In this document: positions 35,668-48,040 of the stretch, piece after piece
How the letters are laid out: every line of letters begins with the position of its first letter
How positions within the stretch are numbered: the stretch's first letter is position 1
NCBI RefSeq assembly: GCF_023159225.1
Contig: NC_063171.1
Coordinates: 3,453,501-3,517,500 of the forward strand
Direction of reading: 5' to 3'
Source: Perognathus longimembris pacificus
Lineage: Eukaryota; Chordata; Mammalia; Rodentia; Heteromyidae
Length of the DNA stretch: 64,000 nucleotides
The notes under the pieces: generated by a model
What the model saw: the letters and a program-made list of their open reading frames with translations, nothing else
Databases searched by the model: none
Told to the model about the DNA's origin: nothing
Translations under genes and position numbers: made by a program

Positions 35668-38600
35668 AGAGCTTTACTTCTTTGGCTCCTCTTTATGTTT
35701 TCCTCTTGCCTTATTGCTCTAGCTAGGAATTCTAATACCATATTGAAGAGGAGTGGAGAGAGTGGACATCCTTTCCTAATTCCTGATTTTAGAAGAAATG
35801 GTTTTAAGTTTTCACTATTATGTATAAGGTAGCTGTAGGTTTGTTATATAAATAAAGCCTTTATTATAGTAAGAATGTCCTATATATTCCTAGTTTCTCC
35901 AGATCTTTTTATCATAAAGAGGTGTTGGATCTTGTCAAATGCTTTTTCTGCATCTTGGAAATGATCATGTGATTCTTATTCTTGCTCCTATTGTGTTGAA
36001 TTACATTAGTTAACTTGCTATGTTGAACCAGTTTTGCATTCTTGAAAAGAATCCTGTTTGATCATATGTATGTATATTTTTTTGATGAGATGTTCAAGTC
36101 AATTGGTCAGAATTTTAAGACGTTTTACATTGATGTCCATCAAAGCAATGTGTCCATAGTTATCTTTCTTTGATGAGTCCCTGTCTGGTTTGAGGATGAG
36201 GGTTCTGCTGGCTTCATAGAATGAGTTTGGTAGTGAACTTTTGCTTTCAATTTCATTGAAGAGTTTGAGGAGTATTGTGAATTCTGTTCTGAAAGCTTTA
36301 CAGAATTCCACTGTAACTCTATCCGGTCCTGGGCTTTTCTTGGATGGGTAGTCTCTTGTTGCCATTTCTATTTCATTACTTGCTATTGGTCCATTTAGTT
36401 GATTTAAATCTTCTTGGTTTAGTTCGTGTATATCAATGTTTGCTATGAACTCTATCATTTCTTCCAGATTCTCAAATTTGTTATCACAAAGGTTTGCAAA
36501 CTATTATCTTATAATGTGGTTGTTTCCAATCTTGTCTCTGATTTCTTTTTTGAGTGTGTTCTCTTTTTTCCTGGTAATATTTACTATGGGTCTGTCAATG
36601 TTGTTAACTTTTTCAAAGAACCAACTCTTTGTTTTATGATTCTTTCTATGTTTTGGGGGGAGGATTCTAATTCATTTAATTCTAATTTAATTTTACTTAT
36701 TTGTTTTCATCTACTGGATTGGGGTTTGGCTTGTTGCTCTTTTTCAAGGAGCTTAAGGTGCATCATTAAATTTGTAGGTAATATGTTTCTCCTGAAGACA
36801 GCAAAAAGATGGCTCTTGCTTTTTGATCCTACTAGTTCAGTTGAAGAGTTAAATCTGTTACTACTGATTGTTAGATTGAGAGGTGTTTGATAGTTCTTGC
36901 CATTATCCACCTTCTTAGGGGCTGGGACTTAGCTGAGTATACTATACTTGGTTGGTAGTTTTTTGTCTTTAGGGCCTGGCATACCTCATTCCTGGCTCTC
37001 CTTGCTTTCATGGTCTCTGCTGAGAAATCTAGTTACTCTAACTGGTTTTCCTGTATAGGTGATTATTCTCTTCTGCCTGGTGGCTTTGAGGATCCTTCCC
37101 TTAGTCTCTATTAATCCTGTATAAATTACAATGTGGCAGTTGGATGTCCTGTTTTGGTCTGGTCTGTTTGGGGTTCTACAGGCTTCTTGTATCTGGATGG
37201 GCCTATCCTTTTGGATTTTTGAGAAGTTCTTTGCTAGGATTCTGTTAAATGTATTTCCTATTCTCTTAGTTTCTTTCTCTAGGCCTTTATTAATATCAGT
37301 TAGCCTTTAATTATGTTTTCTGCTTGTGTCTTGCATCTCTTGTATGGCAATACCTCGTTTCTTGGGTTTGTTTTTAATAACTGTCTGTTCTTTAATATGT
37401 CTAGAGTATCCTCATGTCCAGCGATTCTATCTTCTGTGTTGTCTAATTTGCTTTCAAGACTTTCTACTTTGTTTTTATTTCCCTTCCTCCCAATTGATCG
37501 GTTTTGATGGCTTCAATTTCTTTGTTTTAGATCTTGTGTGGACTTTTTACTTCCTTGATTTGCTTTTGAGTGTTCTCTCTCAAATCCTTTAGCTGAGTGG
37601 CTATACTTTCATTGGATCCTCTTTCCTTCTGTTGGAATTTGTTCATCTTTCTGTTTGCAGATTCCATGAATTCCTCTATTAATCTCTGGTTAGCTTCATC
37701 ATGCTCACACATAGACATATGTAGGTGTTCCATCTGTTCATTCATCATGTTTACCAGTAGTGTTTGCAGAGCCTTCTGAGAACTACTCTCTAGGTTTCTC
37801 ATTGACTGCTCTGTTGTGTGTTTATTTTTAGTGGAAGTTGAGGTTCCTTGACTTGCCATTTTTCTTGTGTTTTTAAGGCTTGTTTTGCCCATTTGGAAAT
37901 GAAAGCAAATCCAAAACCAGACCAGAACACAAATTTAAAACAAGAACCAACTCAGAGTCCTGTAGTTGCACCTATTTTACAGATTCACAAACATAGGTAC
38001 TTTCACACTCTTGCTCCGTTATTTTAGATACAAAAATAGATCCAATACCAACACAGAACAACGTTTTAAACCAACCCTGAGCCCTGTACCAATTTTAGCA
38101 ATCTATCTATTTTTCTTTTCTTTGTTAGGGAAGGGATATTGTGATTCAGGAGTGGGGATTATATATAGTTGTAACCAGTGAACAAATCTGTCATGAAGTT
38201 TAAAGCATCTGGACTGAAAAGATTGCATAATGAGCTGCTTTGACACAGTCAAAATTAATATAGGTCTAGCTCAATGACAAACAATTAGAACTATGAAAAA
38301 CAAAGAAGGAGTGAAGAACAAGAAATTAAGAGGTATAAGGAAAAATAGGAGGCGAAAATAAGAATATAGGGAAGGAACAGAAGGATGGTAACTCAGGCCT
38401 AAATTTAGAGAAAGGGAAAAGAAAAAAAGATTAAAAAATAAAGAAAATAAAAATTATATATGTATAAAGCAATAATACTAAAATTAAAAGTACTAAGACT
38501 GAGAAATAGATAATTGGCTAATCAAAATATAGTCTGAATTAAGTATGCACACAATGAAGGAGGAGGCCTAGTAATCGTGGTCAGCTGTGTATCTAGAAAC

Positions 38601-38900
38601 AAACAGAACAGCAATGAAGTCTAAGAAATTGGGAAAAAGAAAAAAAAAAGAAAGAATTATAATTAGAAAAAAATTCCTTCAACTTATTTGGAGGATCTTG
38701 TGTCTCCTAAGTCTGCTATCCAGTTTCTTGATGGAGCCTTTGATTTCCTTACAGTGGTTAGTTTTCCCTGTGGCTTAGTCAGTTTCTTAAATCAGTTCAT
38801 TTGAGTGGGTGGAAAAAAGTTCTTTCTTATAGACTTGGGGTCTTTGTGTCCCTCCTCCCAGACTAATTTAGTGGGAGAGAAATCTGCTTTGTGTGTCATG
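35668..38900 (-). mobile_element. Old L1 (L1-7), minus strand, internally deleted
   Basis: From left: RT region (35668-36460), linker (36460-36780), then a jump at about 36780-36900 that skips most of the endonuclease, then ORF1 (37892 back to about 36950) and an A-rich 5' UTR (about 37920-38700). ORF1 starts MGKTSLKNTRKM at 37892, with a 121-codon open N-terminus and coiled-coil character. The 3' end is missing. The 5' limit is uncertain. Confidence 0.75.
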
Positions 38901-38914
38901 CAGGAGGAAGGTGG

Positions 38915-39100
38915 CTGTTTTCTATAGCTTGGAGCTATACACAGTGTACAGGGAGAGGACAGAACAAGACATCTTCAGCTAGCCAGGAGCCTCCCCAGAG
39001 AAGCTCTGGGTTTTTGTAGATGAATGGACTTAAGACGTAAAGGATTAGACTGACTACTGTTTAAACAAAGATCATGAAAGATTTTCATCACAAAACCCAG
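38915..39100. repeat. Possible old duplication block B1
   Basis: It resembles 10100-10315 in patches (aaagatcatgaaagattttcatc at 39066-39088 is the clearest). See the pair entry there. Confidence 0.4.
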
Positions 39101-41157
39101 TATTTTAATGAGCCCAAAATGTGGATAATTTGAGGCAACAGACATGGATTCAGTTTCATAGTTACCAAGTTCAATAAGTACAACTTATGAATCAAATAAA
39201 TCAGAGTGTGGCATAGTTCTTTGAACACTTAATAACTTGAAAGCAATTAATAAAAAAAACTTGCTTTTACAACTGCTCCCAACAACTTGTAGGGTTTATA
39301 TATTTGTATCTTGCTATATATAATAATTTTCTTAGCAACTTCTTTACCTTAAATACACATATGTATAAATGCATGTAACACATATCTATGTAAGCATAGA
39401 CATAAGCACACATGTGCATGAATAGTTTATATTTTCTCAAGAGGATGTAAAAAATCACACCTCAATAATAATCTTACCTAATATTAAGATTTTAGGTAAG
39501 AAAGATTTAGTGTACACATATCTGAAATATTCCACAAGATTATAGTTGAGGTGTAGCACAATATTACATAGATTTTCCTAGGACTGGAATCAAGAAGCTA
39601 ATGTAAAAGATGGAAAATTCTCACCATAAAGAAATGACAGATATTTGAAGAGACAGAACATTACATAATGTATCTATGTATCAAAACACCACATATCATT
39701 GATAGGTATGTGTTCATTTTGTTTTTATATATTAGATAAAAGTAAATTTAATTAATAAAACAGTTTCAAAACATAATGAAGAAGAATACAAAAAAGAGGA
39801 AGCAAAAATTGAGAGGGCTGTGGAGAAATAGGAACATGGAGACAAGTGAGGAAGGAAAGGAGAGCCACCAGGGAAGGGAGTGGCAAGCAGTGCTGGTTTA
39901 CAGTAGATGACAATTCTGCTCTGCTCCACCTCACATTTTGACACTAAACTTTCATCTTAACTCACTATAGAGAAGAAATCAATGAATCAAAATATGCTTA
40001 ACAGAAAGAAGAGATTATTTTATCCAAGTGATCACAAGAAAGAGAATTTTCTTCACTGAGGCAAGTCTCTAGATCAAAGAAGGAACCCTGGGCCTTCAAG
40101 GGTAGCTGAATGATGTGGGCACAGAGTTAGAGGAATAGGAGGAAGATGAGCTGAGTCTTGTGGAGAAAGATATTTCCTTATAGTTAACCTTTTGCCAAAG
40201 CATTGTTATGTAGGGAGGTGTCCTACCTGCCACTATTTTCTGGGAGGACAGGGCTCAAGTAACATCCATTTTGACCTGGTTTGGATACCAAGATTTGAAT
40301 GTCATGTAATTCCAAAGCAACTAACTTCATAATAAGTACTCAGAAACTGCTTTGACTACAAGGCATTAACTTGTTATTTGGCACTACAAATGAATTAAAA
40401 GCAGGAGGAAAGCTTGGCATTTCTGGTTCCATTTTGCATGTGTCTTGCTCTGAGCTGTTTTTTCTTCAGTCACTTTCCAGTCACCTTGGAATCCTAGAAG
40501 ATCACTTATTGAAGACATCTTTACTATAAGAGATGGAAACACATCTCCCAAGGAAAGGATCAGCAAGAGCTTCTAAAGATAGATTACCCTTCAGAGGAAG
40601 ACTATTACCTAGAATGATAAGGCTGCACCATAGAGCTGGAGTAACTATCTCCTAGGAACTCCCCTGTGGTAATGGCAGCTATAACAACTGCCCCAAAATT
40701 CCTCATGGAACCAGAATGGAGATAATAACCATGTAGGCCATGCTGTGACTGTTTATGTATGCATATGTCTGGCTCCCTACCCTAGTGCTTTCTGTGGTCA
40801 AACCTAAGGCTCCTATCTGTATCTTAAAGATGGATTGCAGTGCTTACATTGCCTATTCCTGTGATACACTGGTGCCATGTTATGTATCTCATTTCTCTGT
40901 CCTTCACCATGGCTCATATATTTATTTGGCACACTGCGGTGAGTGACCTGACTTGCGGAGCACCTGGAAGTTTGTTGAAGACTCCATAGTTGAAAGTGAT
41001 CAGGGAAACCAACAAAAATCATTTCCCATCATGCAAACTGACCACTTCTATTCCTTAAAACAAACAACTTTGCTTCTTCTGGGGTATCTTTTCAGGAACA
41101 ACATCAAGTGCCTTAGGATGCTTCATGGGGTCTATGGGGCAATAGTGAGATCTTTGC
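39101..41157. other. Unique AT-rich sequence, no gene seen
   Basis: I see no conserved protein frames or clear repeats. Short frames of 60-70 codons carry no recognisable domain. Confidence 0.4.
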
Positions 41158-41168
41158 AAAAGAGGTAG

Positions 41169-41183
41169 GTTTATTTATTTATT

Positions 41184-41216
<33 letters not shown>

Positions 41217-41408
41217 TTATTGCCAGTCCTGGGGCTTGGATTCAGGGCCTGAACACTGTCCTGGCTTCTTTTTGCTCAGGGCTATCACTCTACCACTTGA
41301 GCCACAGCGCCACTTCCTGCTTTTTCTGCATATGTGGTGCTGAGGAATCAAACCCAGGGCTCCATGTATATGAGGTGAGCACTCTACCACTGGCAATATT
41401 CCAAGCCC
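41169..41408 (-). mobile_element. Dimeric ID-type SINE with (TTTA)n(TCTA)n tail
   Basis: Minus-strand SINE (41219-41408) with a compound tetranucleotide and (TA)n tail at 41169-41218. The tail is the SINE poly-A grown into a microsatellite. Similar flanks aaagaggtaggttta (about 41159-41173) and aaaggaggtagatttta (41409-41424) are a probable TSD. Confidence 0.85.
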
Positions 41409-41424
41409 AAAGGAGGTAGATTTT

Positions 41425-42168
41425 AGAGAGGTTCTGGGAGCATGTTTCTCTACTTAAAGCTCTGTCCCTCAGAAGGCAATGAGTTTTACTCTTACAAGTA
41501 AACCCAACTACCACATATAACTCTCTTTGTTGAATCTACCACTGGCCTGTTCACATCATTAATGCTCTAAAAGCAGCAATCTGCTTATTCAGACCAGGGT
41601 CTAGAAAGTACTTGAGTCCTCCTTCCAATGGTTCTTATCTGTTTATGCCCAAGAGCCCTCCTATGCTGGTGCCCTCTATATTTGGAGTGCAGGGAATGAA
41701 ATTGGAGAGAAGGCAGGAATCCTGTCCCACACACAGGAGAAGAGGTTGTAGAGCTGAGGGATGGAGAAGAAATATGAGAGCAGAGGACTCACTATGTTCC
41801 TTCCAGCTCCTTAGTGCCTGTAGTCCTAGCATGCTAGGTAGCTGTGTGCAGCTGTCTGCCTTGTAGTGCCTGTAAAGATAGCAGTGGATGGTATTTTTCC
41901 TATGTCCTTAAAATGTGGTGTGTGAGCCTGGCATGCCTGAGAGATAGGCAGAAACACAAAGTTACAGGCCCCTTACAAGTACACTGAATCATAACGTGCA
42001 TTTCCAAATCTTATGTAATCTGTGTGCATTTTCAGAAGATCCCCTGGAGTAGAGTCTGTCATTCTCTCGAGCCTCAAATGATCTTTGATACTACTTATCA
42101 AATGCTTGATGAGTTTTGCTCTTTCATAGTTCATGTGGTGATAGGAGCTGCAGGAACTGGGAGTCAGG
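41425..42168. other. Intergenic sequence, no gene seen
   Basis: Frames on both strands at 41612-41866 are mutual shadows without recognisable domains. A small stretch reading ctccttagtgcctgtagtcctagcatgctaggtagctg (about 41808-41845) resembles part of a B1 element in sense orientation. Confidence 0.4.
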
Positions 42169-42412
42169 CTGAATCAACTCTTTTTTTTTTTTTTTTTTTT
42201 TTGGCCAGTCCTGGGCCTTGGACTCAGGGCCTGAGCACTGTCCCTGGCTTCTTCCTGCTCAAGGCTAGCACTCTGCCACTTGAGCCACAGCGCCACTTCT
42301 GGCCGTTTTCTGTATATGTGGTGCTGGGGAATCGAACCTAGGGCCTCGTGTATCCAAGGCAGGCACTCTTGCCACTAGGCTATATCCCCAGCCCCCTGAA
42401 TCAACTCTTTTT
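42169..42412 (-). mobile_element. Young dimeric ID-type SINE with perfect TSD
   Basis: The SINE occupies 42187-42395. The duplication ctgaatcaactcttttt lies at 42169-42185 and 42396-42412. Both monomers and the B-box ggttcgattcc (reverse, near 42331-42341) are almost intact. This is one of the best-preserved copies in the window. Confidence 0.93.
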
Positions 42413-42528
42413 GAAACAAGGATTTAGCCTCCAAGTCTGTGGTACCAAGTGGGTTCATGAGAGTGATAAGGATCACACAGGCTTCTTAGAAAGGATGACA
42501 AGAGATATACAATGATGCTTTATCATTT

Positions 42529-42776
42529 AAAAGACCTATGTAGGGCTGGGAATATGGCCTAGTGGCAAGAGTACTTGCCTCATATACATGAAGCCCTAGG
42601 TTCGATTCCTCAGCACCACATATATAGAAAAGACCAGAAGTGGCACTGTGACTCAAGTTGGCAGAGTGCTAGCCTTGAGCAAAATTAAAAAGAAGCCCAG
42701 GACAGTGCTCAGGCCCTGAGTTTAAGCCCCAGAACTGGCAAAAAAATAATAAAATAAAAAATAAAAGACCTATGTA
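42529..42776 (+). mobile_element. Dimeric ID-type SINE with perfect TSD, plus strand
   Basis: The SINE occupies 42543-42762, flanked by aaaagacctatgta at 42529-42542 and 42763-42776. Left monomer: A box in tggcctagtggcaagagt (42553-42570) and B box ggttcgattcc (42600-42610). Right monomer: tgactcaagttggcagagtgc (42649-42669). The A-rich tail runs from 42740. Confidence 0.93.
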
Positions 42777-43126
42777 CTATAACATACATTAGTTTTTGAT
42801 TTAACCAGAATCTTACACTAGACATTTACAATGCTGTCAAGGAAATAAAAACAAACATCAAAAACAAAACTCTAAGAAAACTCATCTCCTACTTGGCACA
42901 TTGGGACCACTTTATAGATGCATCATCAAGATGAGGTTTAAGATGACATGTGGGACACAGCTCTTCACACAATATAAACTAGTAGATCTAACACAGCTTT
43001 GTGTTTTTGTCCATAAGAGGCAAATAAGTTGAGAATCTCAGGATGTGATCCCTCAATTCTGAGGCTAGCAACATCCCTGCAGGAAGGGAAGTCCAGGTTT
43101 GGGGTGCCTAAGCCTTGAATTTCTCC

Positions 43127-44071
43127 TTATTTCTTCCTGACCTCTCTGTCACCCCACAGCAGCCTACTCAGAGCCCCCTTCACTTCCTTGTTTCTGAGCG
43201 TATAAATCAGAGGATTGAGAAGTGGGGTGACAATGTTGTAAAAGAGGGTGAGGAACTTGCCCTGGTCCTGGGAGGAGCTGTTTCCTGGCTGCATGTACAT
43301 GTATATGATGTTTCCATAAAAGAGGGAGACCACAGTGAGGTGGGAGCCACAAGTGTTAAAGGCCTTTTGCCTTCCTGAGGCTGAGCGGATTTGCAACACA
43401 GCCCTTACAATGTATCCATAAGAAACCAAGATAAACACCAGGGGTGACAACACAATGCCCACGGCCAGGACAAAGATGGTGCCTTCGACTGCAGCTGTGT
43501 TGACACAGGCTATCCGGATCAGAGCTGGCATCTCACACAGGAAGTGGTCCACCTGGTGATGTCCACAGCGGGGTAGGTGTAGGGTCACTGGAGACATAAT
43601 CAAAGAGTTGGCCACTCCACACCCCCAGGCCACAGATACCAAGCCCCAGCAGTGCCTGGGGCTCATGATCACTGTGTAGTGAAGGGGCCTGCAGATGGCA
43701 GCAAACCTGTCATATGCCATTACAGCTAGCAGCAAGCACTCCACACCCCCAAGACCAAGGAACAGGAAGAGCTGGATGGCACAGCCTGTGTAGCTGATGG
43801 TCTTGTCATGTCCATTGAGATTATAGAGCAGCTGTGGGATGGAGCTGGTAGTGAAACTGAGGTCCAGGAAGGAGAGGTGGGTGAGGAAGAAGTACATGGG
43901 GGTGTGGAGGTGGGGATCCAACCGGGACACCAGGATAATGGTGGTATTGCCCACAAGGGTCAGGAGGTAAGCTATCAAGATGACCACAAAGAGGGTCCTC
44001 TCCAGATAGGGGTTGTGAGAAAAGCCCAAAAGGATGAAATGGTTTTGTGTGCTGCCATTTGCTCCATTCAT
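43127..44071 (-). CDS. Olfactory receptor, family 2-type, intact
   Basis: A rhodopsin-like (class A) GPCR of 314 residues, the usual OR length, expected in the plasma membrane of olfactory cilia and coupling to Golf. Seen in the sequence: an N-glycosylation site NGS (5-7), the TM1 GN pair (41-42), LHTPMYFFL at the end of IL1/TM2 (55-63), the Cys97-Cys179 pair expected to form the disulfide, MAYDRFAAIC (118-127; the common form has Tyr-Val where this has Phe-Ala), SYG in TM5 (217-219), KAFNTCGSHLTVV in TM6 (236-248), PLLNPLIY in TM7 (283-290) and a basic tail. It has no stops or frameshifts. By eye it resembles the human OR2G/OR2C/OR2B/OR2H group; exact orthology is not assigned. A polypyrimidine-AG splice acceptor lies 11 bases upstream of the ATG. 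The ligand is unknown. Confidence 0.95.
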   Translation of the reverse strand: MNGANGSTQNHFILLGFSHNPYLERTLFVVILIAYLLTLVGNTTIILVSRLDPHLHTPMYFFLTHLSFLDLSFTTSSIPQLLYNLNGHDKTISYTGCAIQLFLFLGLGGVECLLLAVMAYDRFAAICRPLHYTVIMSPRHCWGLVSVAWGCGVANSLIMSPVTLHLPRCGHHQVDHFLCEMPALIRIACVNTAAVEGTIFVLAVGIVLSPLVFILVSYGYIVRAVLQIRSASGRQKAFNTCGSHLTVVSLFYGNIIYMYMQPGNSSSQDQGKFLTLFYNIVTPLLNPLIYTLRNKEVKGALSRLLWGDREVRKK

Positions 44072-44082
44072 GTTTATTGTAC

Positions 44083-44100
44083 CTGGAGGAAATAATACTA
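44083..44100 (-). promoter_or_regulatory. Likely 3' splice site of the OR coding exon
   Basis: Read on the minus strand, ttatttcctccag ends at 44083, leaving 11 bases (gtacaataaac) before the ATG. OR genes commonly have upstream non-coding exons spliced to a single coding exon, and this fits that pattern. The upstream exon and promoter are not identifiable by eye. Confidence 0.6.
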
Positions 44101-45390
44101 ATAATTGTAAGAGGAGATGTTAATGGAGCACTTACCATTACTCAACTGTTCTTTGTTATACCCATTGCCTCATTCAGCCCCAACACCAATGATGTTGGGT
44201 TGGCACTATTATTCACTATTATTATTATTATACACTATTTGTAGAAAAGGGAACTGAGACACACATATGATAATAAAACAGTCATATGTAAAAAGAGACA
44301 ATGTTGATTTTGAACCCAGGAAACATGACTTAGACCTTTATCTTGCCTCTAATTCCAAAGAAGGCACAGAAAAGTCCCGCCATAACCAACCTTTGATTCT
44401 GCCAAAGTGTCACATTCCTAAGCTCCAGTCAAGACCTGGAGGCAAGACACAGTTGCAAAGTGACAAACTGTTCAGAAAATACAAAATAGAAGGGACCTGG
44501 AAACATCAAATGTTTGAACCATTTGGGTCCACTTCCAGGGAGACTGCTTTCAATAAATTTCCTGAAAAAGACTTTGGAGATTTATAATAATTTGATAAAG
44601 TGACCATGTATATAGCCAAGAAATGTTTAAAATGGAGGAAAAGTTGTTATGTCATTAATGCATAAAATGTATGTAGATAATAGTACATTTTGTTATTGAT
44701 TACCATAAAAATAAAGACAACTCTGACAAAAAAGTAAAAATTTGTCAAAATTCATGTACACAGAGCACAAATAGTGCCATTATCAGGAGAGAGAAATGTT
44801 AACAAATATAAAGATGTTGTGTCATATCTTACTACATAAAATTAACTATAACACATATTGTGTAGCTACAATCAAAGTATAGCCACCACTTGTCCCTATG
44901 CCTGAGCACTTCAGTGTTTAGAGGATGCACCACCAACATGTGTGGTACTCAGCAGCTCTGAGCAAGCAATTCCTCTTTCTGGGAAATGATGTATGACAAT
45001 AATAAGTGATCTCAGAATTCATGCAAATTTTTACTTTTTATTACATTTTTCATATGCAAAATACTTGTTGTTAGAATTGTTCTCTTATCTATCTTACTTC
45101 TGGACAAAAGCAGGCTACTGACAGATATGTTAAGTGAAAGTCAAAAGTTTTTACATATATTTTCAACCATGAGGGTAGTTGAAATATTTAAGACAAACTG
45201 TTTATGTAAAATACTCTTGATCCTAAATACATAAATCATTCATTTAATTACTATTCTTGAGGTGATTTTAGATAGCCTGTGTAGAAAAACTGTATGCAAG
45301 GCAATAGAATATTACTAAAGGAACACACAGAAAAGAAATACTGTCTTCATTCAGAATATATGGAAATATTACTGCTTAAATTAAAATAAA
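44101..45390. other. Upstream region of the OR gene, no coding seen
   Basis: AT-rich sequence that should contain the OR's upstream intron and possibly its first exon(s) and promoter (the gene is on the minus strand). A 106-codon frame at 44267-44587 has no recognisable domain. It contains a short (TTA)n near 44215-44231. Confidence 0.45.
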
Positions 45391-47640
45391 GGAGTTCTAG
45401 CAAGATGGTAGAAGCTTCCATTGCTAGATTCCATGAATGAGAACATTCAAGGTAAGAAAAGTGACTGTATTCAGAAGAGAGAAAAGGAAGAAAAACACCA
45501 AGATCCAGGGAAGAGGAAGTGGATGACTGAGAATTGGGGCAAAACAGAAAGATGAGAGAGTAATCTAGGGAAGAGTTTAAAGCTCCTGCTGCAGTCCCCT
45601 CAGGGTATGAAGGAAGTGAAGCTGAAGCCCCCATCACACATCCTCCAAGCGTTAACCCAGTGTGAGGATTTGGTGGGACAGTGGCTGGCCCCTCATGACC
45701 TCCTAGCACTGGACAGGATAGTCCCTCTCCATAGCTTGGGAAGCTATGGTGAGGCACCATCTTGTTTAAGACAGAGGTACTTAGGGGACTTGAAAATTAA
45801 CACACACTTGCAGTTTAAGGAGTCTTGGGATACCTAGAAACAGTGCCTTGGAAGAAGACAGCCAGGACATGCAGCTGTGGAGAGGGATGGGTTTTGACAT
45901 GAGCAACCCAAGGGAATGCTGCCAGGAACTTGAGCAGTGAGAGACTCAGTAGCAGAACAGCATGGCCTGGTGGGAGCAAGCTTTATTGCTTCAAGATCAT
46001 TTCAGAAAGAGATGATGTGAAATGCTCAGGTTTCAGGAACTGACTCCTGGCTGCAAAGTCTGCTGCCAGAAAGGTTTGAGATTACCATACAATAGGGATC
46101 TGAAAACATGGTACAGAGATAAGAGAATCTTAGGATACCAGGCCACAGTACCTGGGAGAAAGAGAGCCACCAGAGGCCTTTATGAGGAGGGAGCAGGTCT
46201 GGCAGTTCTGTGGAGAAGTTTAAGCAGGAGTTTGTAACCTGGTGGTTAGTGGCCCAGTTCTAATTCCTGAGGCTCACTGCAGAAACAGAGCACTGAGCCC
46301 ACAGCTGATGAGTTGCTCCAGCTCTAGGACCTGCCTGCTGGCAGCTGGAGTTTGTCACCAGGTATGGTTTGAAGTTGACCTATTTTGGGAAGTTGAAACC
46401 TGCAAGGAAGGGTAGCAGATGCCCATGAGAAGTGGTGATGGAAGAAGAGGGGCTGACATGGATCCACAGAAAAGTTAGCAGTAGCTGGAAGCTTGGGCAG
46501 AGAAAGGCATGGTACTTAGTGGTACTATCCTTCCTAGCTAGAGTCAGCCCCATTGCTTGAGAATCACAGGGGAAGGAGAACACCGAGCCCATGCCAAGAA
46601 GAGTGCAATGGTTCTAGAACTGCTTGTCAGCCACAGGCAGGCAGAGTTTGCAACTAAGCTATTCAGAAAACCAAGGAACTACGATTGCTTGGGGAATCTT
46701 GGGATATCTTATTATGGTGTCAGGATAATAGACAATCTTGAGAGAGGGTTATGGAGAGGGAGAGGGTAGGATGTGGACCCACAAAGATGCTTCTGACTCA
46801 ACAACACACTGATTAGTGGGCTAGCTTTCTCTGTGGAGAGCAAGTCCTATTGTCTTAGGATTGCTGCACAAACAGCACTTTGTGACTAGCAAAGTATTCA
46901 GTGACCAGAAGCTGTTGGCTGGCTGTGGGGGCTTACGGACAGGGAGAACTCCAAGCACAGGAATGAGAGGACACCAGACAGCTCATGATCTGAAAGAATT
47001 GAGACCTGTAGGCTGAGCCCCTGAGCCCCTCCACTCTTTCCTCCGTTGTAAGATGCATCTTATCTAGAATACATACAATCTCAAGCATTAAATACCAACG
47101 GGATAAATAATCCAGTTGGCAAGTGGGCAAACTAATTGAACAGGCATTTTTCAAAAGAAGTACAAATAGATAATAAGTACATGAAGAAATGTTTGACATC
47201 TGTAGCCCTCCTTAGCCATGAAAAATGCAAATCAAAATGACACTGACATTTCTGCTCAACCTTGTGAGGTGGTCATCGTTACAAGAACAAATGGTGAAAA
47301 TACTGACAAGTATTATAAATACTGACACTGTTGGTGGTAATGTCAATTAGTCTCAATGCTACTGGAAATAAATATGCAGGTTCCTAACACAAAATAGAAC
47401 TATATAATACTGCTATCTGGCCCATAAGCATATATATGCAGGAACAAAAATTACCACACAGAGACACTTGAACACTCGTGTTTACAGCAGAACTATTTAC
47501 AATAGCTATGCTATGGAAACAGTCTTTAATGTAATGGCTGACATCTCTGTGCAGGTACGTTTGGTAAGGTTGATTTAAAACAACTTGGGCAACCAAGATG
47601 ACACAATTACAAGATTTTTGAGAGCTCATTTACATTTTAT
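45391..47640 (+). mobile_element. Old plus-strand L1 with repeated 5' region
   Basis: It starts near ttctagcaagatggtagaagc (45394-45414), an L1 5'-start-like motif. A long non-coding part with about 290-base internal repeats follows (45640-46930), then at about 47085-47640 old ORF2 C-terminal sequence (a stretch like aaaaatgcaaatcaaaatgac at 47220-47240 and a knuckle-like region near 47330). Most of ORF1 and ORF2 is missing. Assigning both parts to one element is an inference. Confidence 0.6.
45640..46930 (+). repeat. Diverged tandem repeat, about 290-base period
   Basis: Recurring anchors are tcttgggatacc / tcttaggatacc / tcttgggatatc at about 45822, 46129 and 46697 (the unit between the last two lacks it); a gcaaagtctgct / tggagtttgtcacc / cagagtttgcaac anchor at about 46053, 46347 and 46640; and ...attgcttcaagatc / ...attgcttgagaatc at about 45986 and 46552. 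Spacings are about 285-307 bases or twice that. This gives some four to five decayed units. Confidence 0.6.
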
Positions 47641-48040
47641 AGTTATCTCCTCTAAAACTGTAGTAATTATATGCACTGTATTTATTTTATAGATACCTTT
47701 TGAGAATAATTTTCAATCTAAAATATAAATGTATAAAATACATAAAAACTTAGTAAATGTAAAAGTTACCACATATATTAAATGAAGCTTATGTGTCATG
47801 TAAGGGAAGAATGGGAAAATAAAAACAAGAGATTAAGACAGAAATTGTAGATAAAAAATATCTATGCCCTAGTGTTGTGACTCATGCCTATTGCCTAGCT
47901 ACTCAGCAGTTCCTTCCAGTGTGCTGATCCAATATTTGCAGGCTTCTGTGCCCCAACAGTTTGCACTTCACAAATACTTTCTACAGCTACTCTAAATGTT
48001 AATATATAGTTAACCTAATTAGCTACCTTTTCTTTCTTTT
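47641..48040. other. Unique AT-rich sequence with a small B1-like scrap
   Basis: A short piece at about 47872-47915 (gtgactcatgcctattgcctagctactcag) resembles the start of a B1/Alu-type element. Nothing else was recognised. Confidence 0.45.

Noticed and set aside
39732..39944. Small minus-strand frames in unique DNA near 39-41 kb
   Set aside because: They are short, overlapping each other in different frames, without conserved motifs or splice context.
42553..42625. tRNA gene candidate from A and B boxes
   Set aside because: The boxes belong to a SINE with TSD and A-rich tail; no cloverleaf anticodon arm is evident.
43808..44095. Plus-strand frame opposite the OR gene
   Set aside because: Shadow of the receptor codons; no conserved domain.
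45347..45760. 137-codon minus-strand frame
   Set aside because: It overlaps the old L1 5' region and has no recognisable domain or homologous frame in the repeat units.
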